This document shows, piece by piece, positions 28,620 through 36,492 of a stretch of DNA of 64,000 nucleotides; the stretch's first letter is position 1, and every line of letters begins with the position of its first letter. Source of the stretch: Phycisphaerales bacterium (GTDB lineage Bacteria > Planctomycetota > Phycisphaerae > Phycisphaerales > UBA1924). The notes beneath the pieces are model-generated. The model made no database searches. It saw nothing but the letters and a program-made list of their open reading frames with translations, and was not told the origin of the DNA. The position numbers were made by a program, and so were the translations under genes. Where the stretch lies: NCBI GenBank assembly GCA_020849615.1, contig JADLFW010000009.1, forward strand, positions 186,001-250,000. Reading direction: 5' to 3'.

Positions 28620-29285
28620 TCAGGCGTTGGCCGGGCCGACCAGGACGCCTTCGAGCGCGACTTCCACCACGCCGGCCTGGGTGAGCGGCAGGGCCGCCAG
28701 GAACTCGACGTTCATCTCGAAGGTGTTGCCCTCGGGGATCACCAGCACGGGCGTGAACTTCCAACCGTTCTCGTCGGACGGGGTGCCGTTCTGCACATTG
28801 GCCACCGCCAGGGTCGCGGCGGCCGCGCCCACGTCGCCGGAGACATTGACGATCGGGGAGTTGCCGGCCCCGAGCTTGTTGAGCCCGTAGCCCTCGGCCC
28901 ACACGCGGCCCGCAACCTTGAACTCCCACTGCCCGTTGTTGTAGATGTCGAGCAGCTGCTGGGCGTTGGTGGCGGGATCGACGCTGGCCACGTACGTCGC
29001 CGCGGCCACCGTGGGCAGGCCCGTGGCGAACACGTGGTTGTTCAGCACACGGACACGGAGGGAACGGGCCAAGAGCACGTGACCGCCCGGGATCTCGTTG
29101 GGCTTGGCCATGTTCGTGACGAACTTCGCCTTGGCCTCGTTGAAGAACGTGAAGGACGCCGCGCCCGCGGCGGCGTACACGCGACGGTGCCAGTACTGGA
29201 CCAGGCGGCACGCGACGGCCGGGTCCTCGGGGATCACGGAACGCTTGTACGATTCGACGGCCTTTTGAACCTGGGTGCTGATCAT
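28620..29285 (-). CDS. major capsid protein candidate
   Basis: A 221-residue protein with the strongest ribosome binding site of the element (AAGGAAGG seven bases before ATG 29285), suggesting high output. The pattern SFTFFNEAKAKFVTNM then NEIPGGHVLLARSLRVRVL resembles the opening of jelly-roll capsid proteins of small phages (FF, TNM, P-G, then a strand). Downstream strands (WEFKVAGRVWAEGYG, GWKFTPVLVIPEGNTFEMNV, GVVEVALEGVLVG) continue the jelly-roll feel. At 221 residues a single protein is short for a double jelly roll (often 270-400), so the shell may use separate single-roll proteins. I rate it the best capsid candidate. Confidence 0.6.
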   Translation of the reverse strand: MISTQVQKAVESYKRSVIPEDPAVACRLVQYWHRRVYAAAGAASFTFFNEAKAKFVTNMAKPNEIPGGHVLLARSLRVRVLNNHVFATGLPTVAAATYVASVDPATNAQQLLDIYNNGQWEFKVAGRVWAEGYGLNKLGAGNSPIVNVSGDVGAAAATLAVANVQNGTPSDENGWKFTPVLVIPEGNTFEMNVEFLAALPLTQAGVVEVALEGVLVGPANA

Positions 29286-29385
29286 TACTGAACCTTCCTT
29301 GATTCGGCCGTCGGGCGGTTGCCTCTGGCCCGGGTTTGGTCCGCCTCACACGGGCGGGAAGTGTGCGGTCTGAACACGCGGCCGA

Positions 29386-30144
29386 TCAGGCCGCCCGGAT
29401 GATCCCGGCCACCGCGGCCGGGCTCAGGTTGCCCTCATCGACGTTGCCCGCGATTTCGCCCATCCCGGCATCGGATCGGGCGGCCTCTAGAACATTCTGG
29501 ATGTCCTCATCCGCCAAGACGCCGAGCGACCCCTTGGACGTGTCGTACTCGGGATGGAGCAGGTCGATACCGGCAGGGTCGCCGATACCCAGCAGCGGAG
29601 CGGAGATGTACCCGGACATGGACCGGGCCGCGAACGACGCGCCCGCGTTGACCAAACCGCCCACGGCGACGGCGTTGCCGATCGGCCGAGAGACGAACCG
29701 GCGAAGGGCCCAGCCCGCGGCCAGGGCGATCGCGGCCCGCGTCACAGCCGGGATCACGGAGCCCTCCCCCAGCTTGGCGAGCATGGATCCGGGCGAGTAA
29801 CGGGCCCGCTCGGCGATCTTCGAGACCGCGTAGCCCGTGGCGATGAACCCGGCCACACCGCCGATGGCCTGGGTCGCGAGCCCCGCGGGAGCAATCCCCG
29901 AGAGCGCGGAGACGTTGGCGAACCCGCGGCGGGCGCGGGGCTTCTTCTTGGGCTTGGACGACTTGGACGCCTTGGACGCCTTCTGACCGGAACTCTTCTT
30001 CTTGCTGGCCACGGGTGGAACCTCCTGAGCACGATGTGCCGGGGGCGGCACGGGCCGGTTCCGGCGGGGTTTGCTGGGACGAGAACGGGCCGCGGGCTTG
30101 CGGGCCTTGTAGGGCTTGCTGGACTTGCGGGATTTCCGGCTCAT
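29386..30144 (-). CDS. basic membrane-associated protein of the element
   Basis: A 252-residue protein from ATG 30144, overlapping the previous stop by ATGA; the longer frame to 30213 is rejected. Residues 1-70 are extremely basic and low in complexity (MSRKSRKSSKPYKARKP, KKKSSGQKASKASKSSKPKKK), like DNA-condensing or nucleic-acid-binding tails. Residues about 75-165 carry three moderately hydrophobic segments (IAPAGLATQAIGGVAGFIATG, VIPAVTRAAIALAAGWAL, AVAVGGLVNAGASFA). A design of basic tail plus membrane segments suits a protein linking genome to an internal virion membrane, as known in corticoviruses and tectiviruses. This is inference. Confidence 0.65.
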   Translation of the reverse strand: MSRKSRKSSKPYKARKPAARSRPSKPRRNRPVPPPAHRAQEVPPVASKKKSSGQKASKASKSSKPKKKPRARRGFANVSALSGIAPAGLATQAIGGVAGFIATGYAVSKIAERARYSPGSMLAKLGEGSVIPAVTRAAIALAAGWALRRFVSRPIGNAVAVGGLVNAGASFAARSMSGYISAPLLGIGDPAGIDLLHPEYDTSKGSLGVLADEDIQNVLEAARSDAGMGEIAGNVDEGNLSPAAVAGIIRAA

Positions 30145-30818
30145 GCAACCCTCCGCTTCGCGGACGACAAGAACCACAGGCCGGCCACGGCCCCGACAAT
30201 CGCGACGATCCACACGGCAGAGCGGGATACCTCCATCGTGGCCGCGGCGAATCCGGGAGTCACGATGTCACCGGGCTTCGGGCGGGACGCGGCAGCCGTC
30301 GCCACGTACGCCGTAGCGGCGAGCACCAACGCCGTCGCGGCCACAAGGGCCTTTACCAGCAGCGAAGCCGCAGCGATCCACGGTCCAACCAAAACGAAAA
30401 CCGCGATAATCCCGGCAGTAGTAATGCCGACGATCACCACTTCCTTCCACGTCACCTCGCCAAGCTGAACGGCGTAGTTGTCTGGCAACCTTTTGGCCCG
30501 GATCGCGTCGGCGATGGCCACCTCGGCCATGTTCGACAAACGACGAAGCTGAGTCCCGGCCTGTTCGAGGAACGCCCGGGCCAACTTGATCTTTTCGGGG
30601 TCATACCCGGCAGCTTTGGCCCGATCGAGCGTCCCGTTCATGTTGATAATGTTGCGGCGGTAGGCCGGCAGCATCACCAGATCATGCTCAATGGTCCCGA
30701 TCTGCTCGCCCTTGGTCAACCTGTTCCATTGCTCGCTCACCCAATCGACCACGCCGGCGTAGGGGACTTTTTGCAGCCCCGCATGCCGTACGAGTTCGTC
30801 GATTGGGAAGATGGCCAC
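30141..30818 (-). CDS. multi-span membrane protein of the element
   Basis: A 225-residue protein from GTG 30818 (GAGG seven bases upstream). Residues 1-120 are soluble and helical (VDWVSEQWNRLTKGEQIG, ARAFLEQAGTQLRRL). Membrane segments lie near 127-147 (VVIVGITTAGIIAVFVLVG), 150-177 and 201-217 (AVWIVAIVGAVAGLWFL), ending with a basic tail. It is coupled to the next gene by ATGA. No family is recognised. Possible roles are a virion membrane protein or an assembly factor. Confidence 0.65.
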   Translation of the reverse strand: MAIFPIDELVRHAGLQKVPYAGVVDWVSEQWNRLTKGEQIGTIEHDLVMLPAYRRNIINMNGTLDRAKAAGYDPEKIKLARAFLEQAGTQLRRLSNMAEVAIADAIRAKRLPDNYAVQLGEVTWKEVVIVGITTAGIIAVFVLVGPWIAAASLLVKALVAATALVLAATAYVATAAASRPKPGDIVTPGFAAATMEVSRSAVWIVAIVGAVAGLWFLSSAKRRVA

Positions 30819-30862
30819 AGGTCAACCTCGAAAAATGCGGGGCGCGTCCGTGCGCCCGCGTT

Positions 30863-31681
30863 CTACTTCTTGAGCACCATCGTCAGGACCAGCAACCCGA
30901 CCCCGCCGCCGATCATCAGCGGGATGTACTTCTTCCAGTCGCCCTCCCCGCCCGACGCCGCGATGATTTGGGGCTGGGTCTGAACCGTCGTAAGCGGCGT
31001 CGGGGGCACGCTCGGAAGAAACGGCCCCAGCGTTGCAAACGGGTTGATCGGCGCGGCGGGCTGCTGGACCGCCTGGGGCTGCTGGATCACCTGGGGCTGC
31101 TGCTGGCCGCCGGACGATTTGCCACGCGACGCCAGCGCTCCACCGAACGCAGCGCCCGCAGCGGCCCCGGCGGGCCCGCCCACCACACCGCCCACGATCG
31201 GGGCGGCCACCGCGATCACCTTGGAAAGCGGACTATCCTTCCCCTTGATCGTGTCCGAGAGCCACGATCCGAGATTCCCCAGCCCCTCGATTTGCGGGTG
31301 GTAGTAGCGGATGATCCGCAGCACCGTGTCACGGGCCACGTTCTCATCGAAGGGCATCGACCCGCCCGGCCGCATGGTGCGGATGAACTTGCCGATGGCC
31401 TCGACAGCCTCGGGCCGCAACCTGATCCGCACCGCGGGCCGGAAGCCGGGATCGATCTGCCGAACGCGGCGCCCCGCCTCGGGAGCGATCCGACCGGCCA
31501 CGCTGGGGTTGTCGCCCATCCCGACGTTCCGCCGGTTGAACTCCTCCAGCATGTCGGCCCAGTCCATCGTGCGGTTGTTCGAACTCCTCGACTCGCCGGG
31601 CGCGGCGGCGGCCGTCGCCCGCATAATGCGGGAGGCGAACGTGCGGGTGGCGGACATGGCCGGTGCGGTTGGAGCGGGCAT
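30863..31681 (-). CDS. C-terminally anchored membrane protein of the element
   Basis: A 272-residue protein from ATG 31681, with GAGGG upstream; the longer frame to 31723 overlaps the previous gene and is rejected. Residues 35-150 are a soluble domain (MDWADMLEEFNRRNVGMGD, DTVLRIIRYYHPQIEGLGN). A Gly/Ala-rich hydrophobic stretch follows near 155-182 (VIAVAAPIVGGVVGGPAG), then a Gln/Pro-rich linker (QQQPQVIQQPQAVQQPA) and a C-terminal span (YIPLMIGGGVGLLVLTMVL) ending KK. This topology suits a virion membrane protein or a cell-membrane component. It is not recognised. Confidence 0.65.
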   Translation of the reverse strand: MPAPTAPAMSATRTFASRIMRATAAAAPGESRSSNNRTMDWADMLEEFNRRNVGMGDNPSVAGRIAPEAGRRVRQIDPGFRPAVRIRLRPEAVEAIGKFIRTMRPGGSMPFDENVARDTVLRIIRYYHPQIEGLGNLGSWLSDTIKGKDSPLSKVIAVAAPIVGGVVGGPAGAAAGAAFGGALASRGKSSGGQQQPQVIQQPQAVQQPAAPINPFATLGPFLPSVPPTPLTTVQTQPQIIAASGGEGDWKKYIPLMIGGGVGLLVLTMVLKK

Positions 31682-31715
31682 CGTCTGACCCTCGCGGTTG
31701 ACGGTTGGAGCGATC

Positions 31716-31931
31716 TCAGGCAACCTTGAGCTTGGCGGTCGCGGCGTTCAACTTCTGACGCGCGTTGTACGCATCGGTGTAGAGCCCGCGGGCCCACCGC
31801 TTGAGATACTCGTTGGCCCGGTGCGACTCGAACGCCATGTTCCCTCGCCACACGGCATCGGGCGTCGGCCCCATCTGCGCCCCGGAGTTGTCCCACAGAC
31901 GGCCGGTGTTCTGGGCTTCGGTCTCAGTCAT
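31716..31931 (-). CDS. small helical protein of the element
   Basis: A 71-residue protein, ATG 31931 overlapping the preceding stop (ATGA). It has an acidic N-terminus, then VWRGNMAFESHRANEYLKRW and a C-terminal helix (YNARQKLNAATAKLKVA). It is not recognised. The tight coupling on both sides supports that it is translated. Confidence 0.6.
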   Translation of the reverse strand: MTETEAQNTGRLWDNSGAQMGPTPDAVWRGNMAFESHRANEYLKRWARGLYTDAYNARQKLNAATAKLKVA

Positions 31932-32278
31932 GGCTTGGGCTCCTGCTGGGAAAGACGGCGGGCGAACGCCTTGCGTGCCCGGCCGCTCCCATCAACCATC
32001 AGAATCGTGGCGACACCGCCAACCCATCCGCCCGCCACCTTGAGGAAATCGCGGCCCTCGCTCATCGCCGATCGGAACTCTTCACGCCCCGCGGAGAACT
32101 CTTCCCGCATGGCGCGAAGCTCGGTCACAATGGCGGTCTCAGAGTCGCCCGAGATCGTGAGCGTCGGAGCCGCCTGAACGGCCAAAGGCGGGATCACGCC
32201 CACGCCGACCATCAGAACGGCCACGAGCATCCCGGCGACAGACTGACGGATCACACAGGCTCGGCGGGCGTTGGTCAC
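31928..32278 (-). CDS. small membrane protein with coiled-coil segment
   Basis: A 116-residue protein. I placed the start at GTG 32278, eight bases after the upstream stop, but an internal start at the later Met (MLVAVLMVG) is possible. A hydrophobic segment (VAGMLVAVLMVGVGVIPPLAV) looks like a signal peptide or anchor. A charged helix follows (AIVTELRAMREEFSAGREEF), then a second moderately hydrophobic stretch (FLKVAGGWVGGVATILMV) and a basic tail. The layout recalls small phage lysis or virion membrane proteins. No homology is claimed. Confidence 0.55.
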   Translation of the reverse strand: MTNARRACVIRQSVAGMLVAVLMVGVGVIPPLAVQAAPTLTISGDSETAIVTELRAMREEFSAGREEFRSAMSEGRDFLKVAGGWVGGVATILMVDGSGRARKAFARRLSQQEPKP

Positions 32279-32285
32279 GAGAGCA

Positions 32286-32621
32286 TCAGAGCACGCCCGC
32301 GAACTCCCGGGTAGGGGTGCGGTCCATTTGACCGGACCCCCTGCCGACAACCTGGTACGAACGGGCTTCCCCGTTGGTGGGCCCACGGCGGATAAACCCG
32401 AGCGCCACCAGCCCGGTCAGGGCCCTCCGCACAGACTTGTTGCCGTAGCGGGTCAACAGCTGCAGCTCGGACACCGAGGCCGTGAACGTCGGGCCTCGAA
32501 GCGAGCGGAGGTACAGCATCGCGAGGTACACCGCCGTTCGCGTCCCGCCCATCGCCGCCACCATGTTGCGGGTCTTGGCCCCGTCACCGAACAAGGACGA
32601 CAGCAGTTCAAAGTCCGACAC
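32286..32621 (-). CDS. winged-helix DNA-binding protein of the element
   Basis: A 111-residue protein from GTG 32621, chosen because AGGAG lies eight bases upstream; the longer frame to 32714 overlaps the transglutaminase-like gene. AVYLAMLYLRSLRGPTF, ASVSELQLLTRYGNKSV, RRALTGLVALGFIRRGPTN and SYQVVG follow the helix-helix-recognition helix-wing order of replication-initiator or regulator winged helices (compare Bacillus DnaD/RepA N-domains). It could control the element or help replication. The exact role is unknown. Confidence 0.65.
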   Translation of the reverse strand: MSDFELLSSLFGDGAKTRNMVAAMGGTRTAVYLAMLYLRSLRGPTFTASVSELQLLTRYGNKSVRRALTGLVALGFIRRGPTNGEARSYQVVGRGSGQMDRTPTREFAGVL

Positions 32622-32632
32622 GCGGCACACTC

Positions 32633-33133
32633 CTAAACGATGTACGCCTTCATCCGCTCGGGGGCCGGCCACGAACCCGGCGGGTAGCCCTCCTGAGCGT
32701 CCATGCCGAGCCACGGGCCTTCATCACCGCGCACCGCGAAGAGCACGTGCCGGTACGCCGGATCGTCGGGAATCGGCGTCATCACCACGATCGCAACCTC
32801 ATACCCGGCCGCCTTCGCCAGAGCCGCACCGAGCATCGTCCGATCGTCACAGTCGCCCGCCGTCATCTCCCGCTCCACGATCTCGCGGAGCATCGTGTCG
32901 GGGAGCCTCAGCACCTCAGCCCCGGGCGGGTCGGCCTCGAACGCGACGTAGTAGCGGAGGAACCGCCACAAGTTCCCCTCCGACTGCCCGTAGTCATCGG
33001 CGAACTCGCGAACCAGCTTCGACCGCTGCGCATCGTCGATGATGGCCCGCATGGCCTGTACCGTCGCGTCGGTGCCGGCCACGCCCGGGGGCAGATCGAT
33101 CAACCATGACAGTTCGTTGATTCGCAGCTTCAC
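32633..33133 (-). CDS. transglutaminase-like cysteine protease
   Basis: A 166-residue protein from GTG 33133, overlapping the previous stop by GTGA. The catalytic triad of the transglutaminase fold is visible: Cys95 in TAGDCDDRTML, His129 in AYRHVLFAV, and Asp145 in GMDAQEG. The upstream helix and GN-LW segment (YGQSEGNLWRFLRYYV) also fit. Phage-borne relatives are thought to act on proteins or cell-wall peptides. In the element it could mature capsid proteins or aid entry or lysis. The length suits a minimal catalytic domain. Confidence 0.8.
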   Translation of the reverse strand: MKLRINELSWLIDLPPGVAGTDATVQAMRAIIDDAQRSKLVREFADDYGQSEGNLWRFLRYYVAFEADPPGAEVLRLPDTMLREIVEREMTAGDCDDRTMLGAALAKAAGYEVAIVVMTPIPDDPAYRHVLFAVRGDEGPWLGMDAQEGYPPGSWPAPERMKAYIV

Positions 33134-33399
33134 GATGCCAACCTCGGCCCCTCGGGCCTAGGCGCGGCGGACACGATGGCCTTGCCCGTGGCTTTGGCGA
33201 TCACCGCCGCCGCCACGTCAACACCCATGTTCACCTCGATCGCCCCGCCGGCGATAAGCAGCATGGAGCGGCCGAGAGTCGCGGACGAACCCACCCCCAC
33301 CACCGCCGCCGGATCCACCACAACCAGCCCACCCGACCCGCTGGGGAACATCAACAAGAATGTGCCGGGGTTCATCACTACGCCGTTTGCTTCCGCCAT
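33130..33399 (-). CDS. small FlbD-like domain protein (copy 2)
   Basis: An 89-residue protein from ATG 33399 (GGAG eight bases upstream). It carries the same order as the other two FlbD-like proteins: a strand with small residues (GGLVVVDPAAVVGVG), a turn, then SMLLIAGGAIEVNMGV and a helix (DVAAAVIAKATG). The last 18 residues are a low-complexity tail. It overlaps the transglutaminase-like gene by GTGA. The function is unknown. Confidence 0.55.
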   Translation of the reverse strand: MAEANGVVMNPGTFLLMFPSGSGGLVVVDPAAVVGVGSSATLGRSMLLIAGGAIEVNMGVDVAAAVIAKATGKAIVSAAPRPEGPRLAS

Positions 33400-33456
33400 C
33401 GCTCGCACTCCACAGGTAAAAACGATCCATCGCCAGTCACGACGATGGACCGTCGC

Positions 33457-33696
33457 TCACTTCTTCGCCGTCGCCTTGACCTTGCCGGTGTCGGCCTTCG
33501 CGCCCGACGCCTTGCCGAGCGGGTCGGGCAGCTGCTCCACGATCTCTTCGGGCGGTTCCTTCACCGTCAGGATCTCACCCCCCATCAGCCGGATCGAACT
33601 GGCCGCGGCGCCGTGACGGCGCACGTAGGCGATCGACCCGGAAGGGATGTACACATCGGCCCCGTCGTCAACAGCGGTCACATTGATCGTTCTCAC
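33457..33696 (-). CDS. small FlbD-like domain protein (copy 3)
   Basis: A 79-residue protein from GTG 33696, where AAGGAA lies upstream; the longer frame to 34017 runs inside the preceding gene. This copy fits FlbD best: INVTAVDDGADVYIP, SIAYVRRHG, SSIRLMGGEILTVKEP and PEEIVEQL parallel the FlbD pattern of LTRxxG, a strand, TLxxGKxxVVxE and SxEEVxxxI. The tail is Lys/Ala-rich. FlbD-type proteins work in flagellar gene clusters of bacteria, so their appearance in a phage-like element is odd. Confidence 0.65.
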   Translation of the reverse strand: MRTINVTAVDDGADVYIPSGSIAYVRRHGAAASSIRLMGGEILTVKEPPEEIVEQLPDPLGKASGAKADTGKVKATAKK

Positions 33697-33745
33697 ATGC
33701 CGTTCCTTGTCGCTCGGGTGAATGAGCCGGGCCGCGCGTGAGCGA

Positions 33746-34963
33746 TCACGCGGCCGGAGTCTTTGGACTACTGGGGTACTGACGGGGATCACCGGCGCGG
33801 GGGTGCCCGTCGTCATCAATCGCGCCGCCCATCGGTTCGGATTCGTCGGGTTGATCGCACTCGCGGATAGCCGATTCCAGCTTCGCGAGCGTGCCCACGT
33901 GCGCCGCGAGGTCGGGGGCTTCGGTAAGCACAATGCGCACGAGTTCCCCGGGGTGGCCCACCACTTCGCCCACCGTCGCCCCGCGGGCCTCGATCGCGTC
34001 GATGCACACCTGGGCATACGTGTCTACGTCGATGTCGGGGAGCGTCAGCACCAGCCGGAGCATCGGGACCGCTTCACGGACCCACGCGATACGGAAGTCA
34101 TCGGCGGGCGGGACAGCGGCGGCCGGAGCCGGGGGCAGCGGCGACGATGGAGCCGCCACGGGGGCAACGTGAGCCGCGACGGGGAGCGCCGCCGACTTGC
34201 GGGCCTCAAACGCGGCCACGATCTGCCGGGCCTTGCGAACGGCCGGGTGGTTGTCGATCGACGCGCCGCCGGGCTGCTGCTGCTGTGCAAACGCCTGAAT
34301 CAGCGTCGGCAAACTCTGGATCAGCGAACCCCACTCCGCACCGCCGCCGCCACCGACCCCGGCCCCGGCTTCGGCCGCGGCGAGTTCTCGCACCGCCCGC
34401 ATGGCTTCCACCACTTCGGCGATCTGTGTGCGAGGTTGAACGAGTTTCATCACGCGATCGAGCCCGGCGAGCGGATCCGCCGGTACGGCGGGGGCTTGCG
34501 GCCTGTTGAGCAGGGCGAGAATCATCGCCTGTTGGCGCTCAAGCTGGGCACTCATCATCGCCACTACGGGATCGGCGGCGGGGGCCGGAGCGACGGCCAC
34601 GGCGGCGGACGCGGGCTTGGCAGCGGGCTCCCCCGCGGAGCGGGGCGCGGGCCCGACCGAGAACACCACGCCCCGGTGGGTGCGCGTGCCCCGCTTGATC
34701 TGCGCGTAGTACACGCCCGCGCCGTAGTCGGTTTGCACACGGGCCAAAGAGAAGTCCGGCCCGTCGTAGGTCGTCAAAAACTTTCCGCGCTGGTTGCTCC
34801 CCTGATACACCGTCACACTGAACGCCTCGCCCCCCGCGCCGATGGATTCGAGCAAATCCGCGATCCCCGGATCAGCGTCGGGCTCCGGCGAGCGATCAAC
34901 CACGGGCGGGGGTGCGAGCGGCGGGAGAGATTCGACAAGCGGGCTTGTTGTCATCGTCGTCAT
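33746..34963 (-). CDS. large Ala/Pro-rich protein following Rep
   Basis: A 405-residue protein from ATG 34963, overlapping the Rep stop (ATGA). An N-terminal beta domain (FSVTVYQGSNQRGKFLTTYD, GAGVYYAQIKRGTRTHRGVV) precedes an Ala/Pro-rich linker (AGEPAAKPASAAVAVAPAPAA). A helical middle follows (VVAMMSAQLERQQAMILALL, GLDRVMKLVQPRTQIAEVVE), then a second linker and a helical C-terminus. No Walker A, zinc or nuclease motif is visible, so it is not a packaging ATPase as far as I can see. It could be a replication accessory or a scaffold protein. Confidence 0.65.
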   Translation of the reverse strand: MTTMTTSPLVESLPPLAPPPVVDRSPEPDADPGIADLLESIGAGGEAFSVTVYQGSNQRGKFLTTYDGPDFSLARVQTDYGAGVYYAQIKRGTRTHRGVVFSVGPAPRSAGEPAAKPASAAVAVAPAPAADPVVAMMSAQLERQQAMILALLNRPQAPAVPADPLAGLDRVMKLVQPRTQIAEVVEAMRAVRELAAAEAGAGVGGGGGAEWGSLIQSLPTLIQAFAQQQQPGGASIDNHPAVRKARQIVAAFEARKSAALPVAAHVAPVAAPSSPLPPAPAAAVPPADDFRIAWVREAVPMLRLVLTLPDIDVDTYAQVCIDAIEARGATVGEVVGHPGELVRIVLTEAPDLAAHVGTLAKLESAIRECDQPDESEPMGGAIDDDGHPRAGDPRQYPSSPKTPAA

Positions 34964-36120
34964 CGGGTGCGCACTCCGGGCGCGGCGAAGAGCGCCGCCG
35001 CCATGTCCTCATCGCTCGGCACGGCCAGCATGTCGTGGAACCACGGCCCGATTCTGTCCGGGCCCCAGATCGGTGGTTCCTCGCGGGTCACAGGATCCGG
35101 GAGCCAACGCCGCTCATCCGCGTAGCAAGGATTTTGGTTACTGATCGAGTTAACTTCCGCCGGGCCTTGCGGCCCGGCGGCCTCGCGACGCGCCACACTC
35201 GCGGCGCTCATCAACCGATCGAAAGTCACATTCAGCGTTACCCAGCCTTCGCGAGCGCCGGAGCGGATGCCGTCACGGAGCAACACGGCGAGCAGGGAGC
35301 CGAGATCACAGAACACTTGCTGATACTCGCCCGTGTCCGTGTCGCGGACAATGATCGTGTGTCGGCCGCGTTCGATGCGATCACCGATCGGCACGTAGCC
35401 CGGAAGCCGGGTAAAGGGGTCCACGGCTTCGGGGTACTCGCGCGGGGTGGTGTCGAGCCAGAAACCCGGTGACGCGGCGATGATCTTCACCGATCGCGGT
35501 TTTTCGTGCATCAGGAACGCGGGGCACGGGTCCGACTTCCCGAAATACTTGCTCATGTACCCCACGTGCCGGGCCTCAAAGCGGTTCACGAACACGTGTC
35601 CGTGTCCCCAACACTTTTCGAGGAGCGCGAAGTCGATCGAGCGCGGCCAGATCAAGACGATGTGGAAGTGGCACCACCCGCCCTGCTGAAACTCCATCTT
35701 GCGGACCCATCGGCCTTTCAAGAGGTTGGGCACGAACCGGGACTTGGCGGGCTTGGCCCCGGCCCGGCCTTCCATGATCCACTGTTGAACAGCGGCCTTG
35801 TGACGCCGCGCCGACTCGGCGGCCCGGCGCGCGGCGGCCGGATTGTCGCGGAACCACCGGCGCTGCGCCGCCCGGTCCAGCATGTTCCATAGGGCCCGGT
35901 TCAAGCGGCGCAGGAACCGCGGGACATGCTGGGCTTCGGCCTGGGCCCGGTAGAGGTCTCGCGGGCCCGCGTAGCCGGAGCGGTCATACGTGAGCGTGAG
36001 GAAGAGCGCGGGCTCTCCCTCCATCCGCGCCGCCAGCCGCCGTTTCAAAATCTGCGCCAGGAACGGGGCCTGAGTCTGATCGAGCCATGAGCGGGAGCCC
36101 CGCACTTTAATTTCTAACAT
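34960..36120 (-). CDS. rep: HUH rolling-circle replication initiator (Rep)
   Basis: A 386-residue nicking-rejoining enzyme that starts rolling-circle replication. Motif I is FLTLTY at 40-45. The metal-binding HUH is His151-Phe-His153 in GGWCHFHIVLIWP. Motif III is VGYMSKYFGK with two tyrosines, Tyr188 and Tyr192, spaced YxxxY. Paired tyrosines mark the superfamily I Reps of phiX174 gene A, P2 A and PM2 P12, rather than the single-Tyr plasmid or CRESS Reps. No helicase domain is present. AAGGAAG five bases before ATG 36120 is a strong ribosome binding site. It overlaps the next gene by ATGA. Confidence 0.9.
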   Translation of the reverse strand: MLEIKVRGSRSWLDQTQAPFLAQILKRRLAARMEGEPALFLTLTYDRSGYAGPRDLYRAQAEAQHVPRFLRRLNRALWNMLDRAAQRRWFRDNPAAARRAAESARRHKAAVQQWIMEGRAGAKPAKSRFVPNLLKGRWVRKMEFQQGGWCHFHIVLIWPRSIDFALLEKCWGHGHVFVNRFEARHVGYMSKYFGKSDPCPAFLMHEKPRSVKIIAASPGFWLDTTPREYPEAVDPFTRLPGYVPIGDRIERGRHTIIVRDTDTGEYQQVFCDLGSLLAVLLRDGIRSGAREGWVTLNVTFDRLMSAASVARREAAGPQGPAEVNSISNQNPCYADERRWLPDPVTREEPPIWGPDRIGPWFHDMLAVPSDEDMAAALFAAPGVRTR

Positions 36121-36154
36121 CGTCGCTTCCTTGCGAACACAAGAGCCTGAAGGG

Positions 36155-36265
36155 CTACGGCCTGCCCGATGTCCACCGATCCCACATCCGCGTCACGCCT
36201 AGCAGCCGATCAAGCCACGGCGGGAGGACACGCCACCACCACGGATATCGCGGACCCCTTCTCAT
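36155..36265 (-). CDS. possible 36-residue Trp/Arg-rich micro-protein
   Basis: ATG 36265 overlaps the stop of the zinc-finger gene by ATGA, giving MRRGPRYPWWWRVLPPWLDR and 16 more residues. The peptide is very rich in Trp, Pro and Arg, and ends 35 bases before the Rep start. The coupling geometry is what makes it worth listing; without expression data it may be chance. It could be a leader or a membrane-active peptide. Confidence 0.3.
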   Translation of the reverse strand: MRRGPRYPWWWRVLPPWLDRLLGVTRMWDRWTSGRP

Positions 36266-36489
36266 GCGGCGGCCTCCGGCTTCGGTTCGGCCTGAACGCG
36301 GCGCACGCACGCGGCGTGAGCGGCGCGGGCCGGATCATCATCCACGATCGGCACTTCCCAGCCGAGAAACTGCCCGCACACACAACACCGCTTAGCGGCG
36401 AGCGCCCGCGCGTCGTGGCAGCGGTCGTGTTCGCATCCGCCGTGGCACGGCCCGCCGATCGTGCCGGGGCATGGAATCGTGAGCGTCAT
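36262..36489 (-). CDS. small Cys-rich zinc-binding protein
   Basis: A 75-residue protein with GGGG six bases before ATG 36489. Cysteines and histidines occur in pairs: CPGTIGGPCHGGCEHDRCHD, then CCVCGQF, then HAACVRR. This suggests one or two treble-clef-like zinc sites. Such small proteins occur in phages as DNA-binding or regulatory factors. It follows the 36493 gene by three bases. Confidence 0.6.
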   Translation of the reverse strand: MTLTIPCPGTIGGPCHGGCEHDRCHDARALAAKRCCVCGQFLGWEVPIVDDDPARAAHAACVRRVQAEPKPEAAA

Positions 36490-36492
36490 CGC

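Noticed and set aside
33746..34963. Packaging ATPase of the element
   Set aside because: No Walker A or Walker B motif can be found in this protein or in any other gene of the element.
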